DNA of 38,202 nt from Hypsibius dujardini (taxonomy: Eukaryota > Tardigrada > Eutardigrada > Parachela > Hypsibiidae): assembly GCA_001579985.1 (NCBI GenBank), contig LRSR01005021.1, forward strand, positions 1 to 38,202. The letters run 5' to 3'. This document shows, piece after piece, positions 11,196 through 26,597 of this stretch; positions within the stretch are counted from its first letter, which is position 1, and the number at the start of each line of letters is the position of its first letter. The notes beneath the pieces were generated by a model, which saw nothing but the letters and a program-made list of their open reading frames with translations, did not search any database and was not told the DNA's origin. Made by a program: the position numbers and the translations under genes.

Positions 11196-11361
11196 CTTAT
11201 GTACGTTTCAACGTTCGCATGCAATTAGTCAATCAGCGTGACTTAAAACTGAATGAACCTCTGCAGATATTCAAATTATTTATAAAAATTAAGGGGAGTA
11301 ACTTACAACCGAAATTTACGGGCACTTCCGGTATGGGTTTGCGGGTACGCGCAGTGTGTGC

Positions 11362-11388
11362 ATTGCGCAAGTCAGTGCATTGCACAAG
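11362..11388 (+). promoter_or_regulatory. Two tandem C/EBP-like bZIP sites
   Basis: ATTGCGCAA at 11362-11370 and ATTGCACAA at 11379-11387 lie in a tandemly repeated GTGCATTGCNCAAGT unit. The first contains the perfect palindrome TTGCGCAA, the classic C/EBP half-site pair. The motifs are visible; binding is a guess. Confidence 0.3.
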
Positions 11389-11572
11389 TGAGTTGTGCGC
11401 GTAGCCAGGGAGCAATGACCGCGGAGGTCGCCGACCAAAGTACGCTGAACTGAGCGTGGTCGCACACCTCGACCGCGAACCCAGCCCGTGAATTTAGCCT
11501 TGAATCATTTTTTCATTTCTTTTTGAAACAATTTTTACTCATCAGCGCTTAAATATATTACCATAATTTCCG

Positions 11573-11625
11573 ATTATATATATATAGTTTACTTTTATTT
11601 ATATATATATATAGTTTACTTTTAT
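11573..11625 (+). repeat. AT-rich tandem repeat, two units
   Basis: The unit is a TATATATA run followed by TAGTTTACTTTTAT. It appears twice in direct succession with only a length difference in the TA run. Confidence 0.75.
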
Positions 11626-12037
11626 GTATTATATTACCCCCATATACGATTTTCGTTTTTAATTAATACTAGTATTATAATATTTTTAATAGGCGAAATG
11701 TTTCAAAACTCAAACAGAATATTCCATTTAATATGATAGTTTCGATGTAATCTGTAGCGCCCACTAAAATGAACAACTTTTTTTGCCCGGAAATAGTTTC
11801 TCACTGCTGTGTTGACTTGTGTTCCCCATTTTTGTGTAATTGGCGACATCACATAATTAATTTAAAAAAAATCAAAACACGACAGTCCCACACATCCTCC
11901 TCCGAGAGAGAGAGAGAAGCCAGGTTTCCCAAAATAAATTGACGCGAGTGTGCTGTGGAACCGGTTCGAGAGAGGCGGAAGAAGAACTATTACAGCGGGA
12001 GAAAGGGAACAGTCGAGAACAGGAGCGCTGCGTCGTC

Positions 12038-12050
12038 GAGTCAATGACCT
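12038..12050 (+). promoter_or_regulatory. Candidate ecdysone response element (inverted repeat, 1-base spacer)
   Basis: GAGTCA-A-TGACCT fits the EcR/USP palindrome RGGTCA-N-TGACCY with one mismatch in the first half-site. HR3 is a known early-late ecdysone target in insects, so an EcRE in its first intron is plausible. A single near-consensus motif in 10 kb can arise by chance. Confidence 0.35.
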
Positions 12051-13294
12051 TGTCGTCCGCGTTCTATAGTCAAAATTACGCATGGGGGTTTCTCACGGAG
12101 AGGGCGTGGCCTAAAACACGAAGGACACGCAGGGACAGTGACACACAGTTGGGAAAAGAGGACGAAGACACACACAGGGTGCACTGCACTCTCCTCTCCC
12201 GCGCTCTCTCTCGGCCGGCTTAACGATTTTTCACCGTTCGTTTTAAATTGGCGGAAGAAGGAACAGCAGCCGGACACCGGGCGATGCAGTTCTACGTTGC
12301 ACTTCAAAATCGGGATCTCAGTGGAAAGAGAGAGAGACTGGGTCAGGAGAAAGAGAGAGAGGGAGAGGGAGGGAGGGAAGCGCAAGAGAGATGCGGAAAT
12401 GTGTGTGAGTCTGTGTGTGTGTGGAGGAACGCACGTGTGTGTGGTGAATGGGTCAATGCCCCGCACGAGCGAGCCAAGCGAATGAACTCTTGGGCGCGCA
12501 GCGCACACGCGCGCTTACATACGTCATCGCGGGTTGCATTTTCGATCATTCAGTGCAATCAATCAATCAAGCGTTGATTCATTTGTTCATTTATTGCAAA
12601 TCAAAATGTTTCACTCCTGAAAAATCAACCGGTTGTTCATTTTTCTATTTAATCACTCATTCATTGCCTGCAACAGTTGACTGAGTGCCTTGTTAACTGA
12701 GCGAGTCGACCGTTGATTCATTCCACGCCGTAGTTGCACAATCGATCAATCAATCATTTTTTGATATTGCAAGGAAGATTTGTGGATTACTCGGCACGCA
12801 TGATTACTTTGTAATAACACTTGTTATTTTAGCCTACTTTTTCAAGTGAAAATTTTTATTTGAAATTTGTAAATCGTGCTGGAACGCGGCAATAAATGTG
12901 TGCTGAAGAGTGTATCAGGGGCGGGGAAAGGGCCTTGAACTTTGCGCGCGCACCCCTGTTACACGGGGACCGTGCCAGCGGACCTTGCATAAAACATTCG
13001 AGCTCTTAGTTCTCGAAGTTGCTGTTCAGAAGCTGCAGAGAGTTCTACGACGCCGTTAAATTCAATTTTGGACTTTGTTTTTACGGTGCAATAAAATTAT
13101 GGCCAAAAAGTTTTAAAGCAATTTTATTTTAGAAGAAATGATCTTAATTGTCTTTTCATAAGACTGACTGCAGTGCCGATAATCTACTCTGTCCAAGTCT
13201 GTCCGAGTTTCTCAGCATGTCTCTCGGTTAATAACCTGACGAGTGTGAGCCAGACACACGGCAACCGCGCATAAGGACCCCTGTCTGTGGCTGC

Positions 13295-13301
13295 TTGTCT
13301 T

Positions 13302-13333
<32 letters not shown>
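13295..13333 (+). repeat. (TCTG)n microsatellite
   Basis: About nine nearly perfect TCTG/CTGT units in a row, followed by looser TCTG and GCCT units to about 13390. Confidence 0.85.
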
Positions 13334-13334
<1 letters not shown>

Positions 13335-16229
13335 AATGCATTTGTCTGTCTGCCTATCTTTTTCTTTCTGTCTGATTGCCTGCCTGCCTGTGTCACACCC
13401 TCGCCCACTGCTCTGGTGTGTGAACTCTTCTGTCGAGTTCCCTGCCCTCCAGGTTGCGCTCGCGCACGGCATGGTCGCGATGGTGGCGTTGACCGCGTTC
13501 GTAAATAAATAAAGAGAGTGAACTTGAACGTCAGCCAACAAAATCTGCGGTCTCACCCTCTCTCCCTTCCTGGCGGCGGTTATCTTTGCTGTCTAATCTT
13601 ATATATTCCCTGCAACGCAACAGTGCGCGTTGTCGCGGCAGTTTTGATTTTTGTGCTCGAACCACATTAGACAGACACAGACAGCGCGCGAGAAAGTGAG
13701 GCGCAGAGGAACCCCGGAAAAACGGTAGCTCCTCTGCCTGGGTCCTCATGCCCGGTTGCCGTGTGTCTGGCTCGAACCTCGACCCTGACTGACTGACTCA
13801 CACTCGTCCGGTTATTAACCTCTCCACCACACATACACACAGCAGAGCAGCGTACGTGCGTGCGCGCGGACACTGATCTTGACTGTCTGGCCGCGCGGTT
13901 TCTTCAGGCGTGACTGAGAGTCTCATCGCAGTAGGCTTATTTTAAATATTTTTTAATTAAAAATATTTCCTTTTATTTTTGAATTTCTAGATCATAGTTT
14001 TAAAGCCTGTTACTTAAAAATATTATTTATTTCACAATTTATGAAGTACATATATTCAATAAATTTAAATTGTTTGGATTTAAGATCGAACTTGAATTAT
14101 TTTTCCAATTCCAAGTTATTAAATCAATGTTTTGAAAGCTTGGTATTTGAAAAAAAGTTATGCGCTTTAGGTTTTAGAAAATACACTTAATAAATAAATC
14201 TAAAGTATTTTAATGTAAAACAGAATAAAAAATTAACAGTCTTTTTGGGCCTGGAATTTAAAGTTAAGCAAACTGAAAAACAACAAGGAAACAGAGCGAA
14301 CATGGATGGAAAGGAATGGAACCGTCGCGGTCGTTCCGAAGTCGTTGAACTCTCGGCAGACGACCTGTGCGTGCGCAGTGCAGCAAGTGCGCGCGCAGTA
14401 TTTGGCCAATTTTCCCGACAGCAATTCGCACAAAATTGCCGTTAATTTGCATGAGTTCTATAAAAATTAAAAAACTATTTCAAATTAAAACGTTAATTAT
14501 CTTTAACTTTTTTCAATATTTTCTTTGTAAATATAATATTTTTTTTTATTAGTCTGAGGCATTTAAGGAGCATTCCGGAATTGCAGATTGTTTTCTTATC
14601 GTTTATGAATTTTTTTTGTTTGATTTTTTCACAATTTGCACCGGAAGTGGTCGTGCGCGTAGCCAAAACGTGCGCACGAATAATATTAGGAGTGCCGCAC
14701 GTGTGTGTGTCTGTATCTGTGGCGGCCTCCGATGCACTTGGACTCGTTCAAGTCAGGCCGCCCAGACAGCGTCTGTGTGTTGCAGTTATTGCAGAGAGAA
14801 AGAAGGGTCGATGACGATATATCGATCGCTGCGCCGGCGAGGTCACTGAACCCTTCGTTGTAGAGGCGCGAGGAGGTAATAATCGGTGTGGCTGGATTCT
14901 TATGACTCGGTGTCATTTAAAAAGCACGTTTTTGTTTATAATCGCATAACACCCAACCACCAGGCCTGTGAACTGTTAAGAACAGCGCGTGAAAAGGGCT
15001 CGGAGCTCTTGTACGGTAAACCTGCAAGCCACTTCCGGTCATGCATTCTACAAATAGATTTAATTATTTCAAACACTGAAACGTCTGAAAAAAATGTACA
15101 AGTGATTTATGCTTCGTTAAAAGTAAATATTTTTTAGCTAATCTGAGATGCAGTTTTACAATTAAGTGAACTATTTTATTTATTATTTATTTTAGTTTTA
15201 GTTTTACATGTTGATAATTAAGTATTGCCAAGTTCACTCCGAATTGGTTTCTTTATTATTTTTTATAATAAAGAATTAAGTACGCAGTTTACAATAAAGA
15301 TAGTTTAACTATCATGAGAAATTAATTGACTTGTCGGAAGGGTTTTTGCACGACAAGGGCCAACAATTGCCGGGAGATTGTATCTAAAGATGGCTGTTAA
15401 ATTCCATGTAACTGAGACTTTGCCTGATTATGATCATCAATGTGCACTTTTGACCCCTTGGTACACCAACATTTTTTTCCCCGGGCAGCGAAGTGATCGT
15501 TCCAGTCCGATCCGTAACTCCTCAAATCAATCAATCAATCAGTCACAATTTGAGCGGTGAAATCACAGCATACACAATCGCTCAATCAAGCTTTGCTGTC
15601 TCATATGAAAACTGTCAAAATCGGTTCCTGTCCGTTAAAATCAAATGAAAACATTTTTTGCAGAATTCAATTTTATTTTGCGTCTTAATGTGTACACGTC
15701 GAATTCCAAAAAATAATAGAAGAATGCAGATGGAAGACACAAATGCGAGAGGTAGTTAAAAATTTCGGATTTCTTTTTCTGCAAATCAATCAATCAACGC
15801 CTAGCTAGATGGGCCAATTCCACTGGTCAATTTTACTTCGTTTTTGCCGGTGTTTGGTGAGTGCCACACCCTTCCCCCTTCGTGGCCAATGTCAACAGAG
15901 GAAGTCACGTTCACAACGTGGACCTGCCCTCTTCACGGAGAGTTCAGCGCCTTCTCGCGATCGTCGTCTTTCACGCGCGTGAGCATCGATTTTTACGGAC
16001 GTTTATAATCTTGCATCGTTGCGCGCGAAGGGAAAGCGAGGAAAATACGCGACGGAGAGTCAGGAAGGGAGGGGGCAAAAATCTACCCTGCCAAAAGCAG
16101 AGAGAGAGCCTGGACACCCCTTTTCAGACACACATTTTAAAATAGCGGACCACTACGCGTGGGGGCAATGAACTCTGACGTAAGCAACCGGTCTCTACAG
16201 TTTCCCTTCCTTGTATGTGTTGTGTCTGA

Positions 16230-16293
16230 ATGGAGTGCCTGGTAAGGATAGTGCCGGAAATTTGCGCTTCTACTATGCCGAACTACAACGCTG
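16230..16293 (+). CDS. HR3: Candidate second alternative first exon of HR3
   Basis: An ATG directly preceded by an in-frame TGA opens 21 codons (MECLVRIVPEICASTMPNYN then Ala) plus one base, ending at a good donor (CTG|gtaagag). The phase (1) matches the HR3 DNA-binding-domain acceptor at 20757 and would again create Ala before QIEIIPCK. A second in-frame ATG at 16275 would leave only MPNYNA. Phase agreement alone has a one-in-three chance, so this rests mainly on the donor strength and location in the HR3 upstream region. Confidence 0.35.
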
Positions 16294-16826
16294 GTAAGAG
16301 TGTCATCTGAGAAAAATAATGAAAATGATCTTTCTCAACGGAGACATCTCCAGTTGATACGATGTCTGCGTTGCCTGGATGCGTCTCAATGTTGTAGCTA
16401 ACTGCACTGTATTAACGTACGAAATTAGCTACAACCGTTTTTTGGCTAAAGATATTTATTTGAGTTAAAAAAAACTGTACTGAAAGTGTTTTTCTCCTTG
16501 AGCAACTTTTTTTGTATGGTGCTGATGAAACAGATTTAAGGAAATTAAATCAATTTCCGGAAAAAAAATGCAATTTCTTCTAAACTTTGAAAGGGACTGT
16601 ACGAAAATATAATAACTATTTTCTATTAAAAGTGGTACTAGCTAAAAATGGTGCAATTGCGACTACCGCCGTCTTTTGGCTAAAGATAGTTTTTGTTTTT
16701 AAGTTTAATAATAGTTACTTCAAAGCGTTTTTCTTATTCAGTAAATACGTATTTTTGTACTTCCTTAGTCCTGATTGATGAATTAGTTTTAGAGCAAGAG
16801 CAAGTTAAATTAATTTTTGAAAGAGG

Positions 16827-17187
16827 ATGCTATTCCTCATGAAATGTTCTAGGAAGCTGAACGAAAATAAAATAAAAATATTGAGTCTATTAAAAAAATG
16901 TGCAATTGTAAATGCATTTTTGTTGTTGCTCGATTCACACGCATTTATTGTGCGAATTTCACATGATCACATATTGCATGACGTGATGTTGGTGCATGGT
17001 GAGTTGTTGGCTTTGACCCCATTCGGTAAACTTTCCCCGCATCAATTGGCTCGCCGAGCTTCACTCAGTCATGGGCACCAGATGGCGCTGCCACCATACG
17101 TGCCTCCACTGAAGGCCTTACAAACTGTCCAGTTGGGTCTTGTGAATTGCCTGACAAAAAAATGTGACTACACCGTTATACAGGGTA
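16827..17187 (+). other. Open frame ending in a phase-compatible donor; weak alternative HR3 exon candidate
   Basis: A 120-codon open stretch, GC-richer in its last half (about 17000-17180), ends at ACAGG|gtatga in phase 1. That could also join the HR3 DNA-binding-domain exon and supply Ala. The protein sequence (for example LSPHQLARRASLSHGHQM) matches nothing I recognise. Its first half is AT-rich and unlikely to be coding. Confidence 0.15.
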
Positions 17188-17277
17188 TGAATTTGTGTGA
17201 GTCATCCCTTGGGCCAAATTTACGGTTGACCTGCAGTCATCTGTTGTGTGTGTTAACTGCGCACCGCAACAGAACGC

Positions 17278-17341
17278 TACACACACACACACACACACAG
17301 GCACACACACACACACACAGGCACACACACACACACACACC
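17278..17341. repeat. (CA)n with regular GG interruptions
   Basis: Three CA runs of about 20 bases are separated by single GG interruptions at regular intervals. This suggests amplification of a composite unit of about 20 bases. It generates false His/Thr and Val/Cys frames on the two strands. Confidence 0.85.
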
Positions 17342-19742
17342 TGAACGATTTCGATGCAACCTCATGCATGTAGATCCCGGAAGTGTGTGTGTGTCTGCGT
17401 TTTACACACGCCCATTGTAGTTGTGGTTTCGATCCGGTTACGGAAGGATGAACAGTGAAATGCTTTTTTGGGGGCGGATCCTTTGCTACTGTATCATTGG
17501 CTCGGCTGCTATCACAACGAATTGGCGTAGAAAAGTGGCGGTTTGATAAACGACCGTTTTTGGCCAAATCGCTGTAAGCGCGGGTATCATTTGGTCGTGT
17601 CACGGTGTGGTCAGTAGTGCTTTGTCTATGACAGTATGCCGAGGAATGTTTTAAATGAGTCCACTGATTCCCTGAAATTGGATAAAAATGAGTCAATCGG
17701 TAATTTCAGTTCTTTTCGTTTGAATAAAAATATTTTTCTTCTGTTTTTGGTATAATTTATTTTTGTTTTCTGCCTATTTTTGTTTCGAATTTCAGCCGCC
17801 TCGATGGTTCAATCAATGAGAAGTTTTGGACTACACGCAATTTGAGTTCTGTATTATATCGGGATGATATTTAATTTTAATTATAATTTTATTTCGCCGA
17901 AGTTATGCATGAGTGCACTTTCTCACAGAGCGTTAATATCTATTTTATGCATTTATTAAGCGACTTCATTTTACTGCGGAATAATGATGTAGGTCAAAAC
18001 CGCGCGCGCACACTAAGTACGTGAACGTGAATGCCAATGTCAAGAACCATATGCACAATCTCAATATCTTCTACAGTGTATACATGCGAAAAATAATCTC
18101 ATTGCTACTTCGGGGCTCTTCACTAGCATCACGCACAAAAGTAGGTCTTCCGTTCTGACTGGCTGACCAATTGCCAGCTCCTGCAAAAGATCTCATATAC
18201 TGTAGACACACACACACGCAAAAAATCCCCGACGTCGGTCTGTCTCTTCTCTCTCTCCCACTCTGTCTGATTGACCAGCGAGCAGCGCGGAATGACTCAA
18301 ATATCTCTCTGCGTCGTACTTGAATCTCTTTCCCGGCAGAGCTCTTCATCTTTTCTGCTTTTTCTTCTTCCCTCATCATCATTATCACCATCATCAGCTC
18401 ATCTGCTGCTGCTCTTCACAGTCACGGTCTGGCGCTAAACTGGGTCGCCATGCATCGCTGCGGGCTTTAGAGCGCGCGTTCAGCGACAGACAGACAGTCG
18501 ACAGACAGACATCATAGACAGACAGACATTGAAATAAGCCCGCGCGCGTCGTGGCTAATCGTCAAAAAAAGGTGTGTCTTGTAGACTCTTCTGCTTGGTT
18601 TTTCCCCTCCTCCTCATCATCTGCAGTATAACAGCACACACACCATGCAAGGTCCGGCTGTTGCAGACGCCAAAACAGGTTCCCTGCTCGTTTTTTCTCG
18701 TGGTGACTTAACGACTGCTGCGTGGTCCACATATCCGTTTGGGCGCGAAAAGTGAAAATGACCAGAGCCTTATTTCTTTCTCCCCTGAACGGCCGGCTCT
18801 GGTCAGCAGTGATTCTTTGGATGTCGATGCTGTAAGAGCCGTGGCAGTTGCAGCGACCGCGCCGGGGCAAAAAGTGGGTCATGCCTTGGTCCGTTGGTCG
18901 GCGACCTAGATTCAATTGTCTGGCCGGCTGCCTGAATCGCTGGGCGCCCCTTCTGCTGATTTCGCTTTCCTTTCCCCGGGCCTCTTCTCTTCCCCCGTCC
19001 TTTTTTCGTTTTGTCTACGGTTTGACCTACTGGCTGACCAGTCAATCACTTATCTGCCTGCTAGTCTGCTTGCCTCTGCGGCTTCCTGGAACAGGTCCTC
19101 CGTAAAAAGTCTCGGTCCTGCCAAATTGTTGCAAGCTTGGTGTTTAGTTTGTCGATATCCACTGAAGAAATTCGCGTCTTTTCTTTGCTGCCTGTCTATT
19201 CGGCAGCATCTTTTTTCTGCCGGCATTGTACAGTGTATTTATGAAATTTATTTATTTTCTTGTTTTGTGCCTGTCTACGGCCTGCCTGAACGCAGACCTC
19301 TCCGTGTCTGTTTGTCTGCTCGTTGACCTGTCCTGTTTTGGCGGCCTCTTCCCTCTCACCCACCCGCAACAGGAACGCGGAAATAGGGCCAGACAGTGGT
19401 CGCGGGAATCTCTCACTTACGGAAGAGTTCTCTGCAGGAACAGGGCGTGGCTTGAACCTGTCCTGCCTTTCGCCCTCTCCAACAGTCAAGGTCGCGTCTC
19501 GGGATTTCAGGGAGAGTGGTTCGAAACCCAGCCAATCAAATATGTAAGCGCGACAGGAGGGGGCGTATGGAAAAAGGGCGCGCTTCCTTGCCAGCCAATC
19601 AGTGTGCGTGGTCCGGCAAATCTGCTGGTCAGTTCTCTTACTCGCTCACGGTTCTCCGCGGCGCGCTTTCCAAACCGGAGACAACCGAAGCGAAACGAAC
19701 CGGCTCACTATAATGAAGAGTTTCTCTTCAATCAGCCGAGAC

Positions 19743-19768
19743 TGTGTGTGTGTGTGTGTGTGTGTGTG
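19743..19768. repeat. (TG)n dinucleotide run
   Basis: Thirteen uninterrupted TG units about 400 bases upstream of the proximal HR3 start codon. Confidence 0.85.
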
Positions 19769-20167
19769 AAAGGCCGGATATTGCGTTTGTGGGTCAACCC
19801 CTAGAAGAAAAGAAGAAGCTGTGATGTGACGCTTCCTTCGTGTGTTTTCATTGATGATCTCTTCTCATTCTTTTCGATGAGATACAAGAGCGCCTGTAGT
19901 TAGTTTTTCGCTCGGAGCGTACGAGTGTACCTTCGTCTTTCTTTCTTTCACTGTGTCTGTCTGCACAGACAAAATAATAAATTATTACCGCATAGGTCGA
20001 AGCGAGTTTAGCGGATGGCCCGCAGTGTTACAGTATAATTTGTTTCTCCCCCAACCGATCGTATGCACACGAAAAATTGATGGACGGATCGCAATTTTTA
20101 CCCTTCTCTCGTGGTGGTGATTGTGTGTGTGTGCGGTGGTGTGTCTGCTGTATTATTGTCCGGGAAG

Positions 20168-24088
<3,921 letters not shown>

Positions 24089-25692
24089 GAGAGCCCCTAG
24101 TCCCCTCCCCAGTCAGTCAGAGAGACAGACAAGTGGCCCGTATCACCGGTTTCAGAGTTTATCACTTGGAAGGAGGACGCAGACAGCTGCCTGTCTGCCT
24201 GCCTGCAGAGTTGTTAGTTACGCCCGAATCCAAAACGGAAGACTTTAAACGGTACATTTTACCCCATCTTATCCTCTGAATCATGCGCTGCGGAACGGAA
24301 GAGAACGCAGGGCTGTCTGAGACACTTGTCTGTGGATTGCCTGGAATTGTCGCCGCCGTTTTTGGACGTGTCTGCGGGCGGTGTGTGTTTTGATACAACT
24401 TCATCCGGATGGTTCGACAGACAGAACGAGAGAGAGAGCAACTGCACTTTATATATCCCCACCTAAGAAAAGATTCAAAAAGAAAAGATGTTTTATCCTT
24501 TTCCGCTCTCTTGTCATCCACGGTCGCGCTTTTTCCTCCTTTCTCTTTTTACGTTTTCGCCCTCTCTCTGTGTATGTGCTTTGTACGTTCTCGTTATATT
24601 CGTTGCCCATCGGACCGTCGTTCTGATCCTCGCCGGACAGGCCACGTCCATTGTTTCTCGCCGTTGTCATTCGTTTTCCTTCCTCATTTTTCGTTAAGTG
24701 TCTCTGGATGGTTCCCCTCATTTTTTGTTTCTAACGCGAGAGTTCCTGCAGTTGGTGTTTTATACAGAAATTACGTCGTCGTCGTCTTCTGGTTTCATCT
24801 TTTTCCCTCTCTCCTCGGTTGTTGTTTGTATATCGCATTCATTCGTCACCACTCATCTGCAGTGTACCTTTACCGTAGTTGGCTCTCTCTGGTCGGCTTT
24901 TTACAGTACTGTACATTACGCTCTATCTGGTTATGAGTATTGGATACAGGCGCTTTGTACATTCTGGACATAGAGAAACCCGGCCGAATTGGGAAAGTGT
25001 GGAGAAGTCTTCTGAGCACTGTACATGTCACAGCATTGTTGTTATCTTTTTCACACCCTATTAGATCGTCTTTTTATTAACAAGAAAAGTATGGAAGGCG
25101 CGCATTATCCGGCTCCTACTTATCGTATTAAGCTAATTAAGACCGCCTGAAGCAATATCGGAATTGTGCATCAGATAGCCAGCGGGCATAAGCAGACGGA
25201 CAGTGAAGTTGATAGACAGACGAACGGACAGACAGGCAGGTAGAGGTAGCATCGAAATATACTCTCAAGAAACATACAGACACATTGGCAGAGGTGCAAA
25301 CAGAACGATAGACAAGAAAGACATACAGACAGACCACAGGCAGAAAGGCAGACATGTATATAGATAAACATCCAGGCAGACCACGAAATGAAGTAAAACT
25401 GTTGGTAGTACCACTAGCATTAACAGCCTTAAATCTTGCGGATGAGGGAAGATAAGGTTATGACAGGAACCAGATATAAAAAGACTTAAAAATCAGGGAC
25501 AAAAAGGAATACGAGCGGCAAATAAAACAATAACTGCAGGGAAAGCACAAAAATAACTAGCTTGTATCGATAAACGGGATAACAAGCTACCCGAATCTCC
25601 TTCCGGTTTGTGTTGCGTATAGTGTGCAAAAAGTAAATGGACAAAAGGCTGATGAATCTGTCATGATGGTCCAAGAATCCGGGAAGGTATCT
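24089..25692 (+). other. HR3 3'UTR region and spacer between convergent genes
   Basis: After the HR3 stop the sequence is pyrimidine-rich (about 24420-24900), as expected for a long 3'UTR. It becomes AT-rich from about 25040. A degenerate CAGA/CAGG tract lies at about 25190-25380. AATAAA near 25519 is a possible plus-strand poly(A) signal. TTTATT near 25071 may serve the converging minus-strand gene. No gene was seen. Confidence 0.45.
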
Positions 25693-26597
25693 TTAGTTGG
25701 TTAAGCAAACTAAAAGAAAAAGTGAACGTGTCTAAGATATTGTTTACTAGTTCATCAGGAGCGGAGGAAGGACCATTTGATGGTGAAGTCTCAGAAAAAC
25801 TTACGGAAAAGCCAAACAAAGATCCAGGGCGGAAAGAACAGGGTGATCAGGCAGTGAAGGCAATGATTCACATTCCTGAATGAGCAAAAAAGAAAACAGT
25901 CGCATCGTCAAATAAGGATTGATCGAAGAAAACCAACGAGCATCTCACACGTTCAGCTGATGCTGCCACCAAACTAACAAACAGTCCTACCGTTCAACAT
26001 AGACCGTGGTGGTGTGGGTGTGCTGGACTCCGGGCTGCCCGACCTGAATCACTGTCTGAAAGAGCAAAAAAACCTGTCAAGTACATCAGCAAACAACCAA
26101 TCAAGCAATCAAGCGTACAAGTGGCATATAAAAAGAAAAACGAAAACATTCCCCACTAAAATCGAGGTCGAAACTTACACACACCAGCAAAATATCACTC
26201 TCATACTGATCAATACACCTAATAAGCCATATAATCCACAAAACTAATTTTGCAGACTAACTAATCATTCCAAATCAGTTTGCTGCAGTTCATTAGTGGA
26301 TTGCACTTGACAGCATGCAATTTAGCTGATTCAACCAATCAATTGACAAAGGTCCACACAAAAACCTCCCCCTGAGAAATTTTTTTTACCACTTACCTGA
26401 GGAGTGTATTGCGGCTGGTACTGCTGCTGATACTGCGGCTGTGGCGCATATTGCGGTTGTGGAGCGTACTGCGGCTGCGGTGCCGGCTGATAACCCTGCC
26501 CACCCGCGGGATACGGTGCGGGATAGTGCTGCTGCTGAGGAGGTCCCTGTGGCATATGCCCTCCCTGATACGGCGGTGGAGCCTCCTTTCCTTCCAT
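25693..26597 (-). CDS. PPxY-containing Pro/Gln-rich membrane protein, paralogue 1
   Basis: Four exons on the minus strand: 26397-26597, 25991-26055, 25805-25875 and 25693-25709. Consensus GT-AG borders give 117 aa. It starts MEGKEAPPPYQ, holding a PPxY motif of the kind bound by WW domains such as those of NEDD4 ligases. A tandem QPQYAP repeat follows (residues 41-56). Then come a His/Thr strip (QHTHTTTVYV) and one C-terminal hydrophobic segment (HCLITLFFPPWIFVWLFLC) with a short tail, LTN. It is probably a tail-anchored or single-span membrane protein with its N-terminus in the cytosol. Exon number, intron phases and the C-terminal helix are shared with the two genes to the right, which supports the small last exon. 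Short Pro-rich single-span proteins such as BRI3 or LITAF have a similar layout, but I cannot assign a named family. Confidence 0.65.

Larger units (their letters stand above)
10422..20167 (+). other. Long HR3 upstream intron/regulatory region
   Basis: Nearly 10 kb without an independent recognisable gene. It mixes GC-rich, CG-containing islands (about 11.3-11.5, 12.0-12.5, 13.2-13.9, 15.8-16.2, 18.2-19.8 kb) with AT-rich stretches (about 13.9-14.6, 16.3-17.0, 17.7-18.0 kb), CA/GT runs and ATCA or TCTG tetranucleotide repeats. Frames up to 197 codons exist, but they overlap on both strands, run into microsatellites and show no domains. Within it I mark one candidate alternative first exon, a weaker one, and a few possible response elements. 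Confidence 0.5.

Noticed and set aside
12041-12577. Overlapping frames up to 155 codons around 12.0-12.6 kb
   Set aside because: GA/TC-rich and GT-rich sequence open on both strands; no recognisable protein and no fitting splice sites.
19500-19545. Possible tRNA T-arm (GGTTCGAAACC)
   Set aside because: No acceptor stem, D-arm or anticodon arm could be fitted around it.
19226-19804. 192-codon plus-strand frame
   Set aside because: Runs into the TG microsatellite, no start context or domain, and lies in the HR3 upstream intron.
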